A stretch of 64,000 nucleotides of DNA from Aureococcus anophagefferens (GCF_000186865.1 NW_008705565.1:1759686-1823685); one strand, 5' to 3'; positions 39,212-49,812 are shown, counted from the first letter of the stretch. The notes: generated from the letters alone by a model not told the origin. Program-made: numbers and translations.

Positions 39212-42008
39212 CTAGACGTCGACGGCGGCGGCGCCCGCGCCGCGCCGCTGCTCGAGGTCGTCCTCGATGGCGGCCGTCTCGAGCGCGGGCCGCACGAGCG
39301 TCACGCGGCGCTTGTGGCGGCCGTCGCCGAGGAGCGCCGCGAGCAGCGCGGGGTTGGCCGGGAAGTTGCCGTTGACGCCGACGACGCGGTCGCCGTCGCG
39401 GATCGTCGACGACCCGTAGGCGAGCTGGACCGTCGGCACGGTGTGCGCGGAGCAGCCGGCGACGACGAGCGACGCCGCGTAGCGCACGCGGCCGAAGTCG
39501 ACGGGCTCGCCGGCGTAGCAGCGGAGGCCGAGCTTCGGCGTGACGCCGCGCCGCGCCTTCTCGGAGACCGTGATCTCGTAGCGGTGGCCGTCGGCGCAGG
39601 AGTGCGTCGCGCGGAACTTGGCCGACTCGTCCCGGCGCATGCGGCGCGCCGCCGGCGGCGCCGTGCGCAGCTGCTCGAGCGTCCGGACCGTCGCGGTCTC
39701 TTCTTTGACCGGGCTCCCGTCGGACTCCCCGTCGGACGCCGCGTCGGAGCCGGCCTCGGAGTCGTCGCGGGCGGCGGTCGCGCCGCCGGGCGCCGCGGGC
39801 CCGTCGGCGCGCGCGTCGCCGCGCCGGGCCCGGGCCTCGCGCGCGCGCGCCTCCCCGCGCTGCGCCTGCGCGTCCCGGAGGATGGCCTCGCGCCGCGCGT
39901 CGACCATCATCTTCTGCGACGAGTTGAAGGACACGGGGCCCGGCTCGTACATGCGCCCCGCGGCGAGGCGCGGGTCCGCCTGGCCCTTCTTGCCGTGCTC
40001 GCCGCCGTAGAGCTGGCGCAGCAGCGCGCGGCGCAGGTGCGTCGCGTCCTGGCGCGCGCCCGACGGCCCGGCCTCGTCGCCGCTCGACGCGCCCGTCGCG
40101 TCGCCGTCCGTCTCCGCGCCGTCGGCGGCCCGCGACCGCCCGAAGGCCCGGCGGAGCCGCGCGGCGACGCCGCCGCCGCCGGAGTCCGTGAGCTCCTGGG
40201 TCAGGCTCTTCCGCGCCGCGACGGACGCCGCGGCGCCCTGGAGCTTCGCGGCCGTCGCCGCGGCCTTGCCGCCGCGCGAGAGCGCGAAGGCGACGAGCCG
40301 GGCCTCGTTGTCGCCGTCGAACTCGAAGTCGCCGGACTCGGTGTTGCGCCAGCCCCGGACGCCCACGTGGCCGTAGAGGTCGCGGGTCTGCGCCGAGAAG
40401 TAGGAGATGAGCTCGGACGTGGGCATGGGCTCGGGCCGCGGCGCTTGGGCGTCGTCGCGGCGCCGCGGCCGGTCGACGCGGCGCCACCGGTCGCCGTCGA
40501 AGACGCAGCGCTGGAGCACGAAGCGCTCCTTGGACCGCGTGGCGCCGTCGGCGTCGAAGCGGCCCGCGAAGAAGTCGCCGTAGCTCAGGACGACGGTCTC
40601 GGACCACCACGCGGCGCCGCGGCGCTCGCCGCCCGGCGCGACGTGCTCGTAGACGACCTTGAGCGGCAGGTGCTGGGGCTTCGCCGCCGGCGGCAGCGGG
40701 GCCGGCAGGAGGCAGCCCGGCGGGAGGCGGCCCGGCAGGTGGCGGTCCCGCGCGGGCGGCCGGCCCGGGCCCCCGGCCGCGCCGGCGTCCGCGGGCCGCG
40801 CGCCGCCGTCGGCGCCCGTCCAGTCCGGGTCGAGGAGCGCGACCTGCTCCCAGCGGTCGAAGACGGAGCGGCCGACGCGGCCGTAGGCGCCCCGGGCGTC
40901 GAAGAAGAAGGCGTCCTCGGACTCGAGCTCGTCCAAAAGCCGCGAGAAGTTGCGGTAGAAGCGGTCGCAGCGGCTCTTGCCGTCGTCGGCGACGTCGACG
41001 GACGCGCCGTGGTCGAAGGCGACGTCGATGGACGACCGCCGGCCGCGGGCGTCCCGGAGCCAGAGGCTCAGGTGCTTCTCGGGCGCGAGCTGCGTGATGA
41101 GGTCTCTTAGGAACTCCGACGCGTAGCCCTGGGTGACGCGGTAGACGTCCTTGAGCCGGTGCTTCCGCGTGCGGCGGCCCACGGTCGTCGTGAGGAAGTG
41201 GCGCGACTTGTCGACGCGCAGCGCCGCGCGCGCCGTGCGCTTCTTCTCGTGGTCCCAGAGGAGCACGGCCTCTCCCTCCTTGGACGTCAGCGCCGCGCGG
41301 AAGTCCTCGAACGCGCGCCACTTCTTCGCCGCCGCCTCGGCGGCGACGGCGCGCGCCTTGAAGGCCGCGCGGCCCCGGTGCCGCCGCCAGGCGCGCTGGA
41401 TCTTGTCGATCTCCCGCTCCATGATCGCCTGTGTGGAAATCAACCACTGGTTTGGGGGGTCCCCACCAAACTTCAGAACTCTCTAGCTCCGTCAAATCGA
41501 TGTCGATTCGGCTGATTTTTGGACGAATCGATCGCTCTCGTCGAGTTCTCGAAGCACAGCGAAAGATTCTGGTCGAAACCGTTCGATTACGCTCACATTG
41601 AAGTCGGGTTGAAGATTTGGAATCCACACAGATGATCGCGAGGTCGCCCGCGACGAGCGCCTTCGCCGCGCGCCGCTTCGCGAGGAAGATGCGCACGCGC
41701 TTCAGCAGGAGCTCGGCCGCCCAGTACTCGTCCACGTCCATGTAGTTGGGCCGCAGCGACGCCGCGATGTTGTAGTTCGTCCAGTGGGCGCGCGCCGCGC
41801 CCGGGTCCTCGGCGGACGACGCGAAGTAGACGCCGCCGCCCTCGAACGTCGGCGCGAACTCCCCGCCGGCCGCGCCCTCGAAGAGCGCGGCGAGCTCGGC
41901 CTTGCGCGCCTGCTCGTCGCTCAGGGTGACCCGGGGGTTGTATTCTTTCTCGGGCGTGGAGAGATCGTCGTCGTCGACGTCGTCGGTGTCGCCGCAGAGC
42001 TTGAACAT
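39212..42008 (-). CDS. IQ-motif protein with PH-like and PDZ-like regions
   Basis: 861 residues; exons 41640-42008 and 39212-41428. The N-terminus starts MFKLCGDTDDVDDDD. After the exon join (GDLAI-MEREIDKIQ) an IQ motif IQRAWRRHRGRAAF could bind calmodulin. A PH-like domain follows (GEAVLLWDHEKKRTA to FYRNFSRLLDEL). The middle is Pro/Arg-rich; SFNSSQKMMVDARREAIL starts a charged helix. The C-terminal ~100 residues end in a PDZ-like core (YGSSTIRDGDRVVGVNG). A membrane-proximal scaffold is plausible but unproven. The intron is a 203-bp introner plus its duplication, giving a GC-AG intron. Confidence 0.65.
41429..41631 (-). mobile_element. Introner, 203 bp, perfect 8-bp duplication
   Basis: Flanked by ATGATCGC at 41421-41428 and 41632-41639. 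Termini CTGTGTGGA...TCCACACAG. Same length and orientation as the element at 18803-19005, with most of the interior identical (e.g. GATTTTTGGACGAATCGAT). The coding-strand donor is GC, the first two bases of the duplication GCGATCAT. A GT-AG alternative would break the frame. No ORF. Confidence 0.93.
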
Positions 42009-42260
42009 CCTCGTCGTCAAAGAGCGGGGGGGGTGGTCGGGGGCTTGATGCCGGGTCGAGGAGACGGTTTTGAGCCGTGCGACCGGACCCCACGCCGGTC
42101 GCCGTCGTCGGGGAGCGGGGACGACCTGGTAGAAACTCTCCACAAGCGAAATGCGTCGCATCAACACCACTTCACAACCTCTTCAAGCTAGGCAGCCTTT
42201 CGAGCCGCGCCGGACCGCCGGGCAGCACCTCGACGCGCTGCGCCGCGCCGCAGCGGCACG

Positions 42261-42727
42261 ATGGTCGGCCGCTGGGGCTGCATCGTCGCGGCACTCGTCG
42301 CCATCGCAGCCGCGAAGCCGAATCGCGACTGCGAGTTCGACTGCCATGGAGGCAAGTGCGTCTACGAGGGCTGCGAGGACGTGACGTGCCGGGGAGGCGC
42401 CTGCGAGTTCCTCGCGTGCACGCGACCGACGTGCGACGGTGCGCGCGCGGCGCGCGCGGCGGCGGGGTTCGTACGCGGCGTCGAGGCCGACCGCTCGCAG
42501 GCGGCGCGTGCGTCTTTCGACGGAGCGTCGACCCGCAGTGCAAGGGCGGCGGGTCCCGGGCCGGCGTCCGGCGCGCCGACCGCGCCCCGCGTCGCGACGC
42601 GCGGCCGCGCAGGTGCCAGTTCTTCGACCAGGCGTCGACGCTCGGCCCGGGCTACTGCGACGGCGGCAACTGCGTCGTCCAGGGCCGCAAGTGGCCGTCG
42701 AAGCTGTCGAACATGCTCTCCTACTGA
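42261..42727 (+). CDS. Small secreted Cys-rich protein
   Basis: Two exons (42261-42438 and 42501-42727), 134 residues. Signal peptide MVGRWGCIVAALVAIAAA, then spaced cysteines: CEFDCHGGKCVYEGCEDVTC, GGACEFLACTRPTC, and after the 62-bp intron GGACVFRRSVDPQCKGG and GYCDGGNCVVQGRKW. The repeated GG-x-C pattern across the junction (TCDG-GACVF) supports the join. Likely a disulfide-bonded extracellular protein; no family recognised. Confidence 0.6.
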
Positions 42728-42901
42728 GCCGGCGCGTGTTCTAGAGGTCGCGGCGCGCGGCGCCCCTGAGTCCCAGGCCGCGTCGCGTCGCGTAGCTCTC
42801 GAGCATCTTAATACTCGCGTAGCCTCGCGCGCGCGCGGGCGCCGTCCCCGGCCCGGCCGCGCGGTCTCTTCTTTCTTGCGCGTCGTCAGGCCCGCCGCTC
42901 C

Positions 42902-43620
42902 CTAGGCGGCCTTGGCCTTCTCCGCGGCGGCCATGTCCTGGTACTTGACCTTGGCGCCGTCGGAGAGCTCCCGCCACTCCTCGCCGAGCTTCGTCATCAC
43001 CGCGGTGTACTTGAAGCCGGGCCCGAGGGACGCCTTGAGCGTCTCGGTCAGGGCCGGCCGCCGCTCCTGGCAGAAGAGCATGTAGGCCGACAGGGGCCGC
43101 TTGGGCTTGGAGGCCTTCTTCTGCTTCGGCGTGAGGATGCCGGCCGCGGCGAGCGCGGCGTCGTAGCGCTCCTTGTCCGCGGCCGCGCGCGCCTTGTAGG
43201 AGTCGACGGTGGCCGCGTCGAGGGCGCGCCAGAGCTCGCCGAGCTTCGTCATGACCTTGGTCTGCTTGAACGCCGCGCCCTCGGCCGCCTTGACGGACGC
43301 GGTCACCGCCGCGCGCTCGTCGCCGCAGAAGTGCATGTAGGCGCTCAGCGCCGCCTTGATGGGCTCGCCTGCGGGGGCGCGCGCGTCGCCGCGGCGCGGC
43401 GCGGGGGCGGCGGCGGGCGCGACGAGGCGCGCGGCCTCGGAAGCGGCAACAGTCGCGGGAAATCTTGGCGCCGGCGCGCGCCGTTCGCGTCGACATACTT
43501 GGCGCGCAGCGCGCTATCCAATCGCGGGGCCGCGGGCGCGGTCGCGGGGCACGCCTGGAACGCGAGCGTCGTCGTCGCCGCCAAGGAAAGAGCCACGGCG
43601 AGTCGGAGCGCAGGCATCAT
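42902..43620 (-). CDS. Double HMG-box protein with plastid-type bipartite leader
   Basis: 201 residues; exons 43482-43620 and 42902-43368. Box [21 protein letters not shown] and box [20 protein letters not shown], each followed by the helical WR-x-L...[11 protein letters not shown] / [16 protein letters not shown] pattern. The first exon encodes a signal peptide ([18 protein letters not shown]) followed by [12 protein letters not shown]. Phe at the cleavage site plus a Ser/Ala/Pro/Arg-rich stretch is the signature of import into complex plastids of stramenopiles. This would place a TFAM-like DNA-packaging protein in the plastid nucleoid. The 113-bp intron uses a GC donor (octamers GCGCGCGC and GCGAGCCC, 6 of 8). 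Confidence 0.75.
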
Positions 43621-43801
43621 GCTCTCGCCTTCTCTTCCGCGGCGAGCCGCTCGAGCGTGCACGGCGCCCCTCGTCTCGCCGCGGACGCCGTCCGGAGCCC
43701 GCGCTTCTCAAACCCGAGTCGCCCGCAGTCCGGCGCCACGCTCAACTTCAGTTTCACTCGGTTAGTCGGCGGAGAACTCTCGGCGGGTCGCGGCGCGGCG
43801 C

Positions 43802-44519
43802 CTAGTCCATGCGGCCCTTGAGCTGCTTGGACGTGACGCCCTGGGGCGTGAGGACGTGGACCGTCGCGCCCCAGCCGGAGAGCGCGTCGCGGTCGACGGA
43901 GGCGAGGAGGCACTGGGAGATGGTCTCGAAGAGCTCGTCGGGCCCCATGTCCGGGCGCCACATCGACTCGCACATGCCGTTGAGGTTGGGCGTGCAGGTG
44001 CCGCTGACGACGTAGTCGTCCGTGTAGACCGGCGCGCCGATGAGGTCCATGCCGCAGAGGAAGGGCGAGCCGTCGTCCTTCAGGCCCGCGACGACGGGCT
44101 CGACGAAGTACGGCCCGAACCGCTTCTCGTAGAGCATGTGCGACAGGAGCGCCGCGAAGGCCTCGGGTTTCATCACGCGCTCCTCCCGCAGCTCGTAGAG
44201 CGCGAGCCTGCGGGGCGGGGGGGCGTCGGGGGGGGAGGGCGCGCGCGCGGGGTCCGCGGAAGGGCGCGCGTCGCTTCGTCGAGCCCGTCGCGCTGGACGC
44301 CGGTTCGCGCTTGAATTTCAGCGTGTTCCGCAGCGTCTGCACGTCCGTCGCCAGGCCCGCGAGGCCGACGAAGAGCCGGTCGCTCTGCTTGAACACCTTT
44401 TGGAAATCGCAGGACACGGTCTGCTGGCTCAAACCAAAGCGCGTGTCGCTCGCGATGGCGACGCAGTTTTTGCCGGCCATACAGACGATCGCCGCGCCGT
44501 TGTGCTGGAGGATCGACAT
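43802..44519 (-). CDS. PSMB3: 20S proteasome subunit beta-3 (PSMB3)
   Basis: 204 residues, as expected for this non-catalytic beta subunit. Starts [71 protein letters not shown]; ends [11 protein letters not shown]. Exons 44311-44519 and 43802-44207 join as KFK-LALYEL, matching the family. The 103-bp intron needs a GC donor for that phase. There is no catalytic N-terminal threonine, as in all PSMB3. Confidence 0.95.
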
Positions 44520-44599
44520 GGTGTCGGGGGCCGGGGTGCGACGCGCGCGGGCCTCTTCCTCGCGTCGACGCGGGCTCGCGGTCGCGGCGCGGCTCTACT

Positions 44600-45035
44600 A
44601 CGGCTCGGACACTGGCTCCGCCAGCTCCGCCTTCGCAGGCCGGTCACGGACGGCTCGAGCTCGGGCGCGACGCGGCTCCTCGAGGACCTGAGGCCGGCCG
44701 CGCGCGGCTCGAGCCCGGAGTACTTCACGGCGCTGACGACGGAGGCGAGCCGCCTCTTCTTCCTCGCGACGACGTCGGACCTCGGCGACGCGCGGGGCTC
44801 GTCGCTCGAGGCGCCCGTCACGCGGCGGCTCTTCGAGTCGGACGGTACGCGCCACGGCACGCGCGTCTACGACCAGACCGAGGCGCTGTTCTACGTGGAC
44901 GACGAGGTCTTGGACGCGGCCTGGCCCCGGTCCCTGGCGCCGCTGGGCGCCGCGCTCTACTACCCCGCGCGCCGCGGGTCCGGCGACGCGTCGAAGACCG
45001 AGCAGGGCACGCCGTGGTGCGGCACGCGCGGGTAG
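44600..45035 (+). pseudogene. Fragment of an ELWxxDGT-repeat protein
   Basis: Two degenerate repeat units: TDGSSSGATRLLEDLRPAA, SRLFFLATTSDLGD, then RRLFESDGTRHGTRVYDQ and EALFYVDDEV. The ELWxxDGT pattern (x-DGT-x-x-GT-x-L-V) is typical of extracellular hyalin-like proteins. No start or signal peptide. The frame ends where a fragment on the opposite strand begins, so it is probably a remnant. Confidence 0.5.
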
Positions 45036-45602
45036 AGCCGCTCGACGTCGACCTCGCCGGCGACGGAGATGGGCCGCGGGATGCCCGCGACCTGGAGCGC
45101 GGGCGCCGCGGACAGCGTCGCGGACGCGGTGCCGTAGCCCGCCGCGTTGATGGGCAGGACCCGCACGTAGTACGTCGTACTCGTCGTGAGCTCGTCGCTG
45201 GTGTAGGACATGGCCACGGACGCGTCGACGTCGACGGTGCCCTTGTGGGGCGACGCGGAGAGCGAGTTGAAGCTCGACGACGTGTCCCAGTCGACGCGGT
45301 GCGACGACACGTCGTCGCCGCCGCCGTCGGCGGGGTACGCGTAGCCGATCGTGAACTTGGACTCGGACGTGATGCCGAGCTCCACGTCGCTGGGCGCGCC
45401 GCTCTCCTCGTAGGGCGCGGCGCTCGACGGCGCCGTCGACTGGGGCGTGCCGTAGCCCTTGCCGAGGCAGCCCAGCCCTCGGCGCCGATGTCGACGGCGC
45501 CAGCGAGCGTCGCGACGTCGTCGGCGCCCGCGGCGCCAGGCAAGTACCCGCGCAGCAGAGTATCCGAGGCCAACGAATCGGACCCGGCTGACCCGCGCGC
45601 AG
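45010..45602 (-). pseudogene. Fragment with fibronectin type III-like domain
   Basis: From the dispersed repeat copy 3 leftwards: DVATLAGAVDIGAEG, then (other frame) GYGTPQSTAPSSAAPYEES, then an FN3-like beta sandwich (FTIGYAYPADGG, HRVDWDTSSSFNSL, STTYYVRVLPINAAGYGTAS). It ends abruptly within VERLYPRVPHHG. Fragment of a large surface protein; no complete gene is visible. Confidence 0.5.
45483..45602 (-). repeat. Dispersed repeat, copy 3
   Basis: Reverse-strand copy of the repeat at 12961 and 14285, including CAGCCGGGTCCGATTCGTTG and the GADDVATLA coding segment. Confidence 0.55.
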
Positions 45603-45640
45603 GTTTCTTGAGCGGCTCATGGGCTGCTCGTACGATGCGA

Positions 45641-46190
45641 GCGATTCAACATTACTTTTTGCTTTGTTTAACAAAGACAGTAACGTTCATGCTTCCCCTG
45701 TCCAGAATGGCTGCCCGTCTTCTCGCAGAGACCTTGCACGTCGTGGACGTGCCGCGGCCGCCGCGGACTCGCGCGACCTTGGCGGCCGCCTTCGACGCGC
45801 CGCGGAAGATGCGCGCCTCGTCCGCGGCCGCGTGAAGCTGAACGTCGTGCCCGACGGGTCGAGCAGCGATGCAGCGATTCGACACGCTTCGACACCGTCG
45901 CGCCGCTTCGACGGCGGCTCGGCGGCTCCCAGCTCGCACCGGCGGCGCCCGGCGCGCGGTCGGTCGGCTCGGCGCGCGGTCGTCTCGCCGTCGAAATCGA
46001 GGCTCTCGATGCGACGATCCACCGGCGGCGCGCGGCGGCCGCCCGCGCCCACCGCGACGCCTCCTGCTCCCCGTCACCGACGTCGCCGAGGAGCACGACC
46101 GCATCATCGACAGCGGCGGCTTCGCCGGGCGGGGCGCCGTCAGCTCCGACATCGTGCCCTCTGCCCGCCGCCGGCGCGTCTTCCGCGCGC
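45641..46190. other. Gap without a supported gene
   Basis: About 550 bp. Long frames exist on both strands but are compositional (Arg/Ala/Pro-rich) and show no domain or family feature. Some stretches look like distant remnants of the surrounding repeat-protein fragments, which I cannot substantiate. Confidence 0.4.
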
Positions 46191-46360
46191 GCTCCTGGTC
46201 TACGCGCACCGCCGCGTCGACTGCATGTCCGTCATCGAGATCGACGTCGACGGCAATAGCAACGTTGGCACGCTGTCGGCGGCCTCCAGCGACGACACGA
46301 TCGCGTGGTACGCGAACGTCGGGCCCCAGTCCGTCGCCGAGTGCGTCCGCGAAAGGCGCG
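46191..46360 (+). pseudogene. Remnant of an FG-GAP/VCBS repeat
   Basis: One short unit, SVIEIDVDGNSNVGTLSAAS followed by SDDTIAWYANVGPQSV, matches the (D-x-DGDGDxDVL-x-AS...IAWYEN-x-G) repeat of FG-GAP/VCBS surface proteins. Key Asp/Gly positions are partly lost (DVDGNSNVG). No frame extends it. The rest to 46738 holds nothing supported. Confidence 0.45.
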
Positions 46361-46738
46361 TGCCGCCTTCGCGAGATCGAGTTCGTCTTCGCGATGCTGG
46401 ACACGGCGACGTCGACGCGCTCTGGCTGTATGCTCTTGCGACGTGTCGCGACCGCGTGGTACCAGAGCGACGGCTCGCGGCTCCGGACGGAGCGCGTCAG
46501 CGCCGCGACGTCCGCGAACCGCGCGGTCGCCGCGCCACCTTGCTGGGACAACTTCCGTGGAGTGCGACGTCGCGATCGCCCAGGACTCCTAGCGAGCCCG
46601 CGCCTAAGAGTCGGCCTCGCCCTCGGAGTCGGGGGTGGCCGTGTCGCAGGTGTCGGAGTTGGCGTCCTCACAAATTCCACAGGGCAGCACCCAGGGCACT
46701 GATTTTTTGGCCACATTGCCTCAAAGCTCTCGGCGAGC

Positions 46739-47017
46739 ATGGCCACAGGGCGTCGCCCGCGGAAGAAGCAGAGCCGCCAGAAGGGCACCTCTGACACTCA
46801 TGAAGCGGCGTGGCAGTATCTGCTCGCGGGCGTCGGCGTCGGCGTGAATCATTTGACTCTCGACCTGAAAAATGGTCGAGAGATCATCGAAATGATTCAC
46901 AATGACCCGGCGCTTCGGCGGCGCCTCTGCGACGAGAACCCGCGCTTCGCGCGCCTTCTCCAGCTCTCGCTCGAGAAGGGCGCGCGGGGCATGATCGCCA
47001 TAGACCCGGAAGAGTAG
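46739..47017 (+). CDS. Small basic/helical protein, unknown
   Basis: 92 residues. A basic start (MATGRRPRKKQSRQKG) is followed by a helical segment LKNGREIIEMIHNDPALRRR and LCDENPRFARLLQLSLEKG, which has the NDP...NP spacing of STI1/ubiquilin-type repeats. It could be a short protein or the first exon of the next gene, which starts 96 bp downstream after a possible acceptor GATCGTAG. No conserved name can be given. Confidence 0.45.
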   Translation: MATGRRPRKKQSRQKGTSDTHEAAWQYLLAGVGVGVNHLTLDLKNGREIIEMIHNDPALRRRLCDENPRFARLLQLSLEKGARGMIAIDPEE

Positions 47018-47113
47018 GATCCAGAGTCCCGTCGCGGGCGTCGCGCGGCGTCGGGAGACGACGCGCCCGACGCGCCCCGCGATCGTAGGTACGGCGAGGT
47101 GGTCGACGCGGCC

Positions 47114-49422
47114 ATGGGCGCCCTCTCCGACTACGTCGGGGCGCTCAAGTTCGCCAACGAGGCGGCCGTCCGGCGCGCCATCGCCTTCGTGAGCGCGCGC
47201 GGCGACGCGCCGGGCCTGCTCCGCGTCCTCGACGGCCACCTCAAGGACCGCGTCGCGGAGGAGATGCCCCCGTCCGCGGCCTCGTTCTGCCCCTACGCGG
47301 GCATGACGTGGGCCTCCGGGCCGTGGGCTAGGATGGTCGAGCACGAGGACGGCACGAGCGGGGCCACGCTCTTCGGCGAGGGCCTCGCGCTCGTCGCGGC
47401 GATGGCGGACGCGGAGATCACGCGCGTGCACGTCCGCGTCGCGGAGCCGAGCTCCAAGCTCGACGCGCTCTTGATCGCGCTACACCCGCGTCCCGCGCCC
47501 TCGCCCGCGTCCTACGCGCGCTCTTTTGGACCCTCGCGCGGTCCCGCGCCGCAGGAAGCGGCCATCGGAAGCGCGCTCGGCGTCGGCGAGGGGCACGGGT
47601 TTAACGAGGCCCACTGCGGGCCCTGGCGCTACGGCGACAACGTGCCCGCGTGGGTCTTCCTCGCCTGGCTGCTCAAGGTCGAGTACGGCGAGTGGCGCGT
47701 CGAGGACGCGAACTCCGGCGCACTTTTTGTCAACTTTTTTTGGTAACCTTCAACTTGACATCTATTTTAACGCAGGTGCTGCGCGATGAGGGGCTGCGCG
47801 CGAGCTCGCCGGAGGGCCTCGCGGTCCTCGCGCGGTACGTCGACGCGACGTTCCACCTCGAGAACCCGCGCATCGCCGACGCGGGCGGCGCGCGCGCCGT
47901 CACGGTTTCATGTCTGCAGAAGGAGCAGGCCAGCTTCGCCGGCAAGCTCGGCAACAAGGTCAAGTGGGACCTCACGAAGAAGCTGCGGGCGGCCCTGACG
48001 GCCGTGGACCTCGTGACCTGCCTGTGCGTGCTCGGCGTGGGCGGCGCCGGCGGCACGTCGTGGCGCTTTGCGCTGTCGAACGCGCTCTGCCAGGCCGTCG
48101 ACCGCGTCGGCCGCGCCGACGACGCGGCCGCGCGGCGCGCGGTCGCGCAGGTCTACACCATCTTCGAGGTCATCTACGGCGCCGAGGACGTCGCGGCGGC
48201 GATGCCCGTGGGCACCTCGGTCGCCGCCGTCTACGCGGCGGCCAAAGAGGCCAGCGGCTACCTCGGCGCGGCGGAGCTCGCGGCGCGGCGCGAGGCGACG
48301 CGCGCGGAGCGCAAGGCGGCGCGCGCGGAGGCGGGGCTCGCGGCGCGCGCGGAGCTGAAGACGGAGGACGGCTGCGCGGCGGCCCTGGCGCGCGCGGAGC
48401 AGAAGAAGGCGACGGCGGCGCTCGTGACGGAGGACAAGTGCCGCGCCGAGGAGGCGGAGCGCGGCGCCCTGGACCTTGCGGCCGCGGAGCTCGAGGAGTC
48501 GGGGTGCGCCGCGCGCGACTCCGCGGCGGCGGCGTGGGCGCGGGAGGAAGCGGCCGTGGAGTCGGAGGCGAAGGTCGCGGCGCTGGAGGCGGCCCTCTGC
48601 CGCGCCAAGATCGAGCGGGACGAGGCCACGCGCGAGGCGCGCGAGGCCCGCGACGGCGCGGAGGCGGAGGCCGCGCGCGTGACGGCGGCGTTGAAGGAGA
48701 AGGAGCGCGTCAAGGCGCGCACCGCGGAGGCGGCGGAGGCGTCGGCGGAGGCGGCGGGCGCCCAGGCGGTCGCGTGCGCGGAGTTCTACTCCGTCGCGCG
48801 GAACGTCGCCCGCGCGCGGAACGTCCTGCGCGACGCCGAAGGCCTGCGGCCGCTGCAGCTTCCGAGAACAGGCGCTCAACTGGACGCTGTGGCGCGGCGG
48901 GCCTCGAAGGCGCAGCAGAAGGCCGCCGCGCTGAAGGACGCGTCCGCGGCGGACGTCGCGCGGCGCGCGGCCGCAGCGGACAAGTTCGACTGGCTCTACC
49001 GCGTCGACGAAAAAAAGACGTGCGGCTTCTTCGCCAAGTCCGGCGACGGCCTGTGGATTCCCTTTGCCACGAGCGCCGCGCTCGTCAAGGACGCGGCCTT
49101 CGTCGCGGCGGCGCCGTTCTTGGCAAACAAGGCCCCCGAGACAGCCTTGAGCAACGTGAGCAACGTTCTTAAGGGCCGCATGGAGGCGAAGGGCCCCGTC
49201 GAGCTCTGCTACTGGCCGCCGGAGGAGGCGACGGACGCGCTCATCGAGCTCGCCAACCGCGTGTTCCCGCGCAAGCCCACGAAGCGCCTCGCGGAGACCG
49301 CGGCGGCGGCTCCCGCGGCGGCGGCGCCGTCTTCGCCCGCGCGCTCGTCCTCGCAGGCGAACGTCGTCCGCTCCGATTCCGCGCGCAAGGCGAGGCGCTC
49401 GGGCCGGGGCCGCGGCGGCTAG
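47114..49422 (+). CDS. Large coiled-coil protein of unknown function
   Basis: 753 residues; exons 47114-47728 and 47776-49422 with a 47-bp intron (GTCAAC...CGCAG). The N-terminal ~340 residues are globular (ALSDYVGALKFANEAAVRRA; FCPYAGMTWASGPW; YGDNVPAWVFLAWLLKVEYG; LVTCLCVLGVGGAGGTSWRF). A long Ala/Glu/Arg coiled coil follows, then a small C-terminal domain (FFAKSGDGLWIPFATSAALV) and a basic Ser/Arg tail. No domain recognised. The intron is less GC-rich than the exons. The exon junction ALF-VLRDEG is set by phase only. Confidence 0.55.
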
Positions 49423-49424
49423 GA

Positions 49425-49476
49425 GAGCGGGTGGCGCTCTCCGTAATCGAGGTGGAGCGGGTGGTGCTCTCCGTAA
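49425..49476. repeat. 22-bp tandem repeat just after a stop codon
   Basis: GAGCGGGTGG(C/T)GCTCTCCGTAA at 49425-49446 and 49455-49476, one mismatch, period 30 bp, starting 3 bp after the stop of the preceding gene. Both copies end in CCGTAA. Confidence 0.9.
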
Positions 49477-49618
49477 CGCCCCTCTACGCGTAAGGACTGC
49501 AACGTCGATTCAACGTTAAAGGCTCGCTCAATCCTTGCCACACAAAGGGATCGAGGTGAACTCGAGCGCAATGGCTGTGTGGTAATTGAGCTGCGTGGCG
49601 CCGCCTAGCGACCTGCCA

Positions 49619-49812
49619 AACGATGCGCTGCCTACGCGCCAGCCTCCTCTACAACTACGTCTTCGCCGTCGACTACACGCACGACTGGCTGCTGGAGCGC
49701 GCAGCCTAGCGCAGCCAAAACCCATGCGCTGGCTGCACACCAGCCTCCTCTACTCCTGCGTCCTAGCTGTCGACTACACGCACGACTGGCCCCTCTACCG
49801 CGCGGCCTTTGG
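49619..49812 (+). repeat. Tandem duplication of the PhoD-like gene start
   Basis: Period 101 bp. The upstream copy (ATG 49623) encodes MRCLRASLLYNYVFAVDYTH and hits a stop after 28 codons. The downstream copy (ATG 49724) encodes MRWLHTSLLYSCVLAVDYTH and continues. GTCGACTACACGCACGACTG is identical in both. Confidence 0.9.

Noticed and set aside
42241..42260. tRNA or small RNA genes in intergenic gaps
   Set aside because: I looked in the gaps for cloverleaf-like arms and A/B boxes and saw none; a proper covariance search would be decisive.
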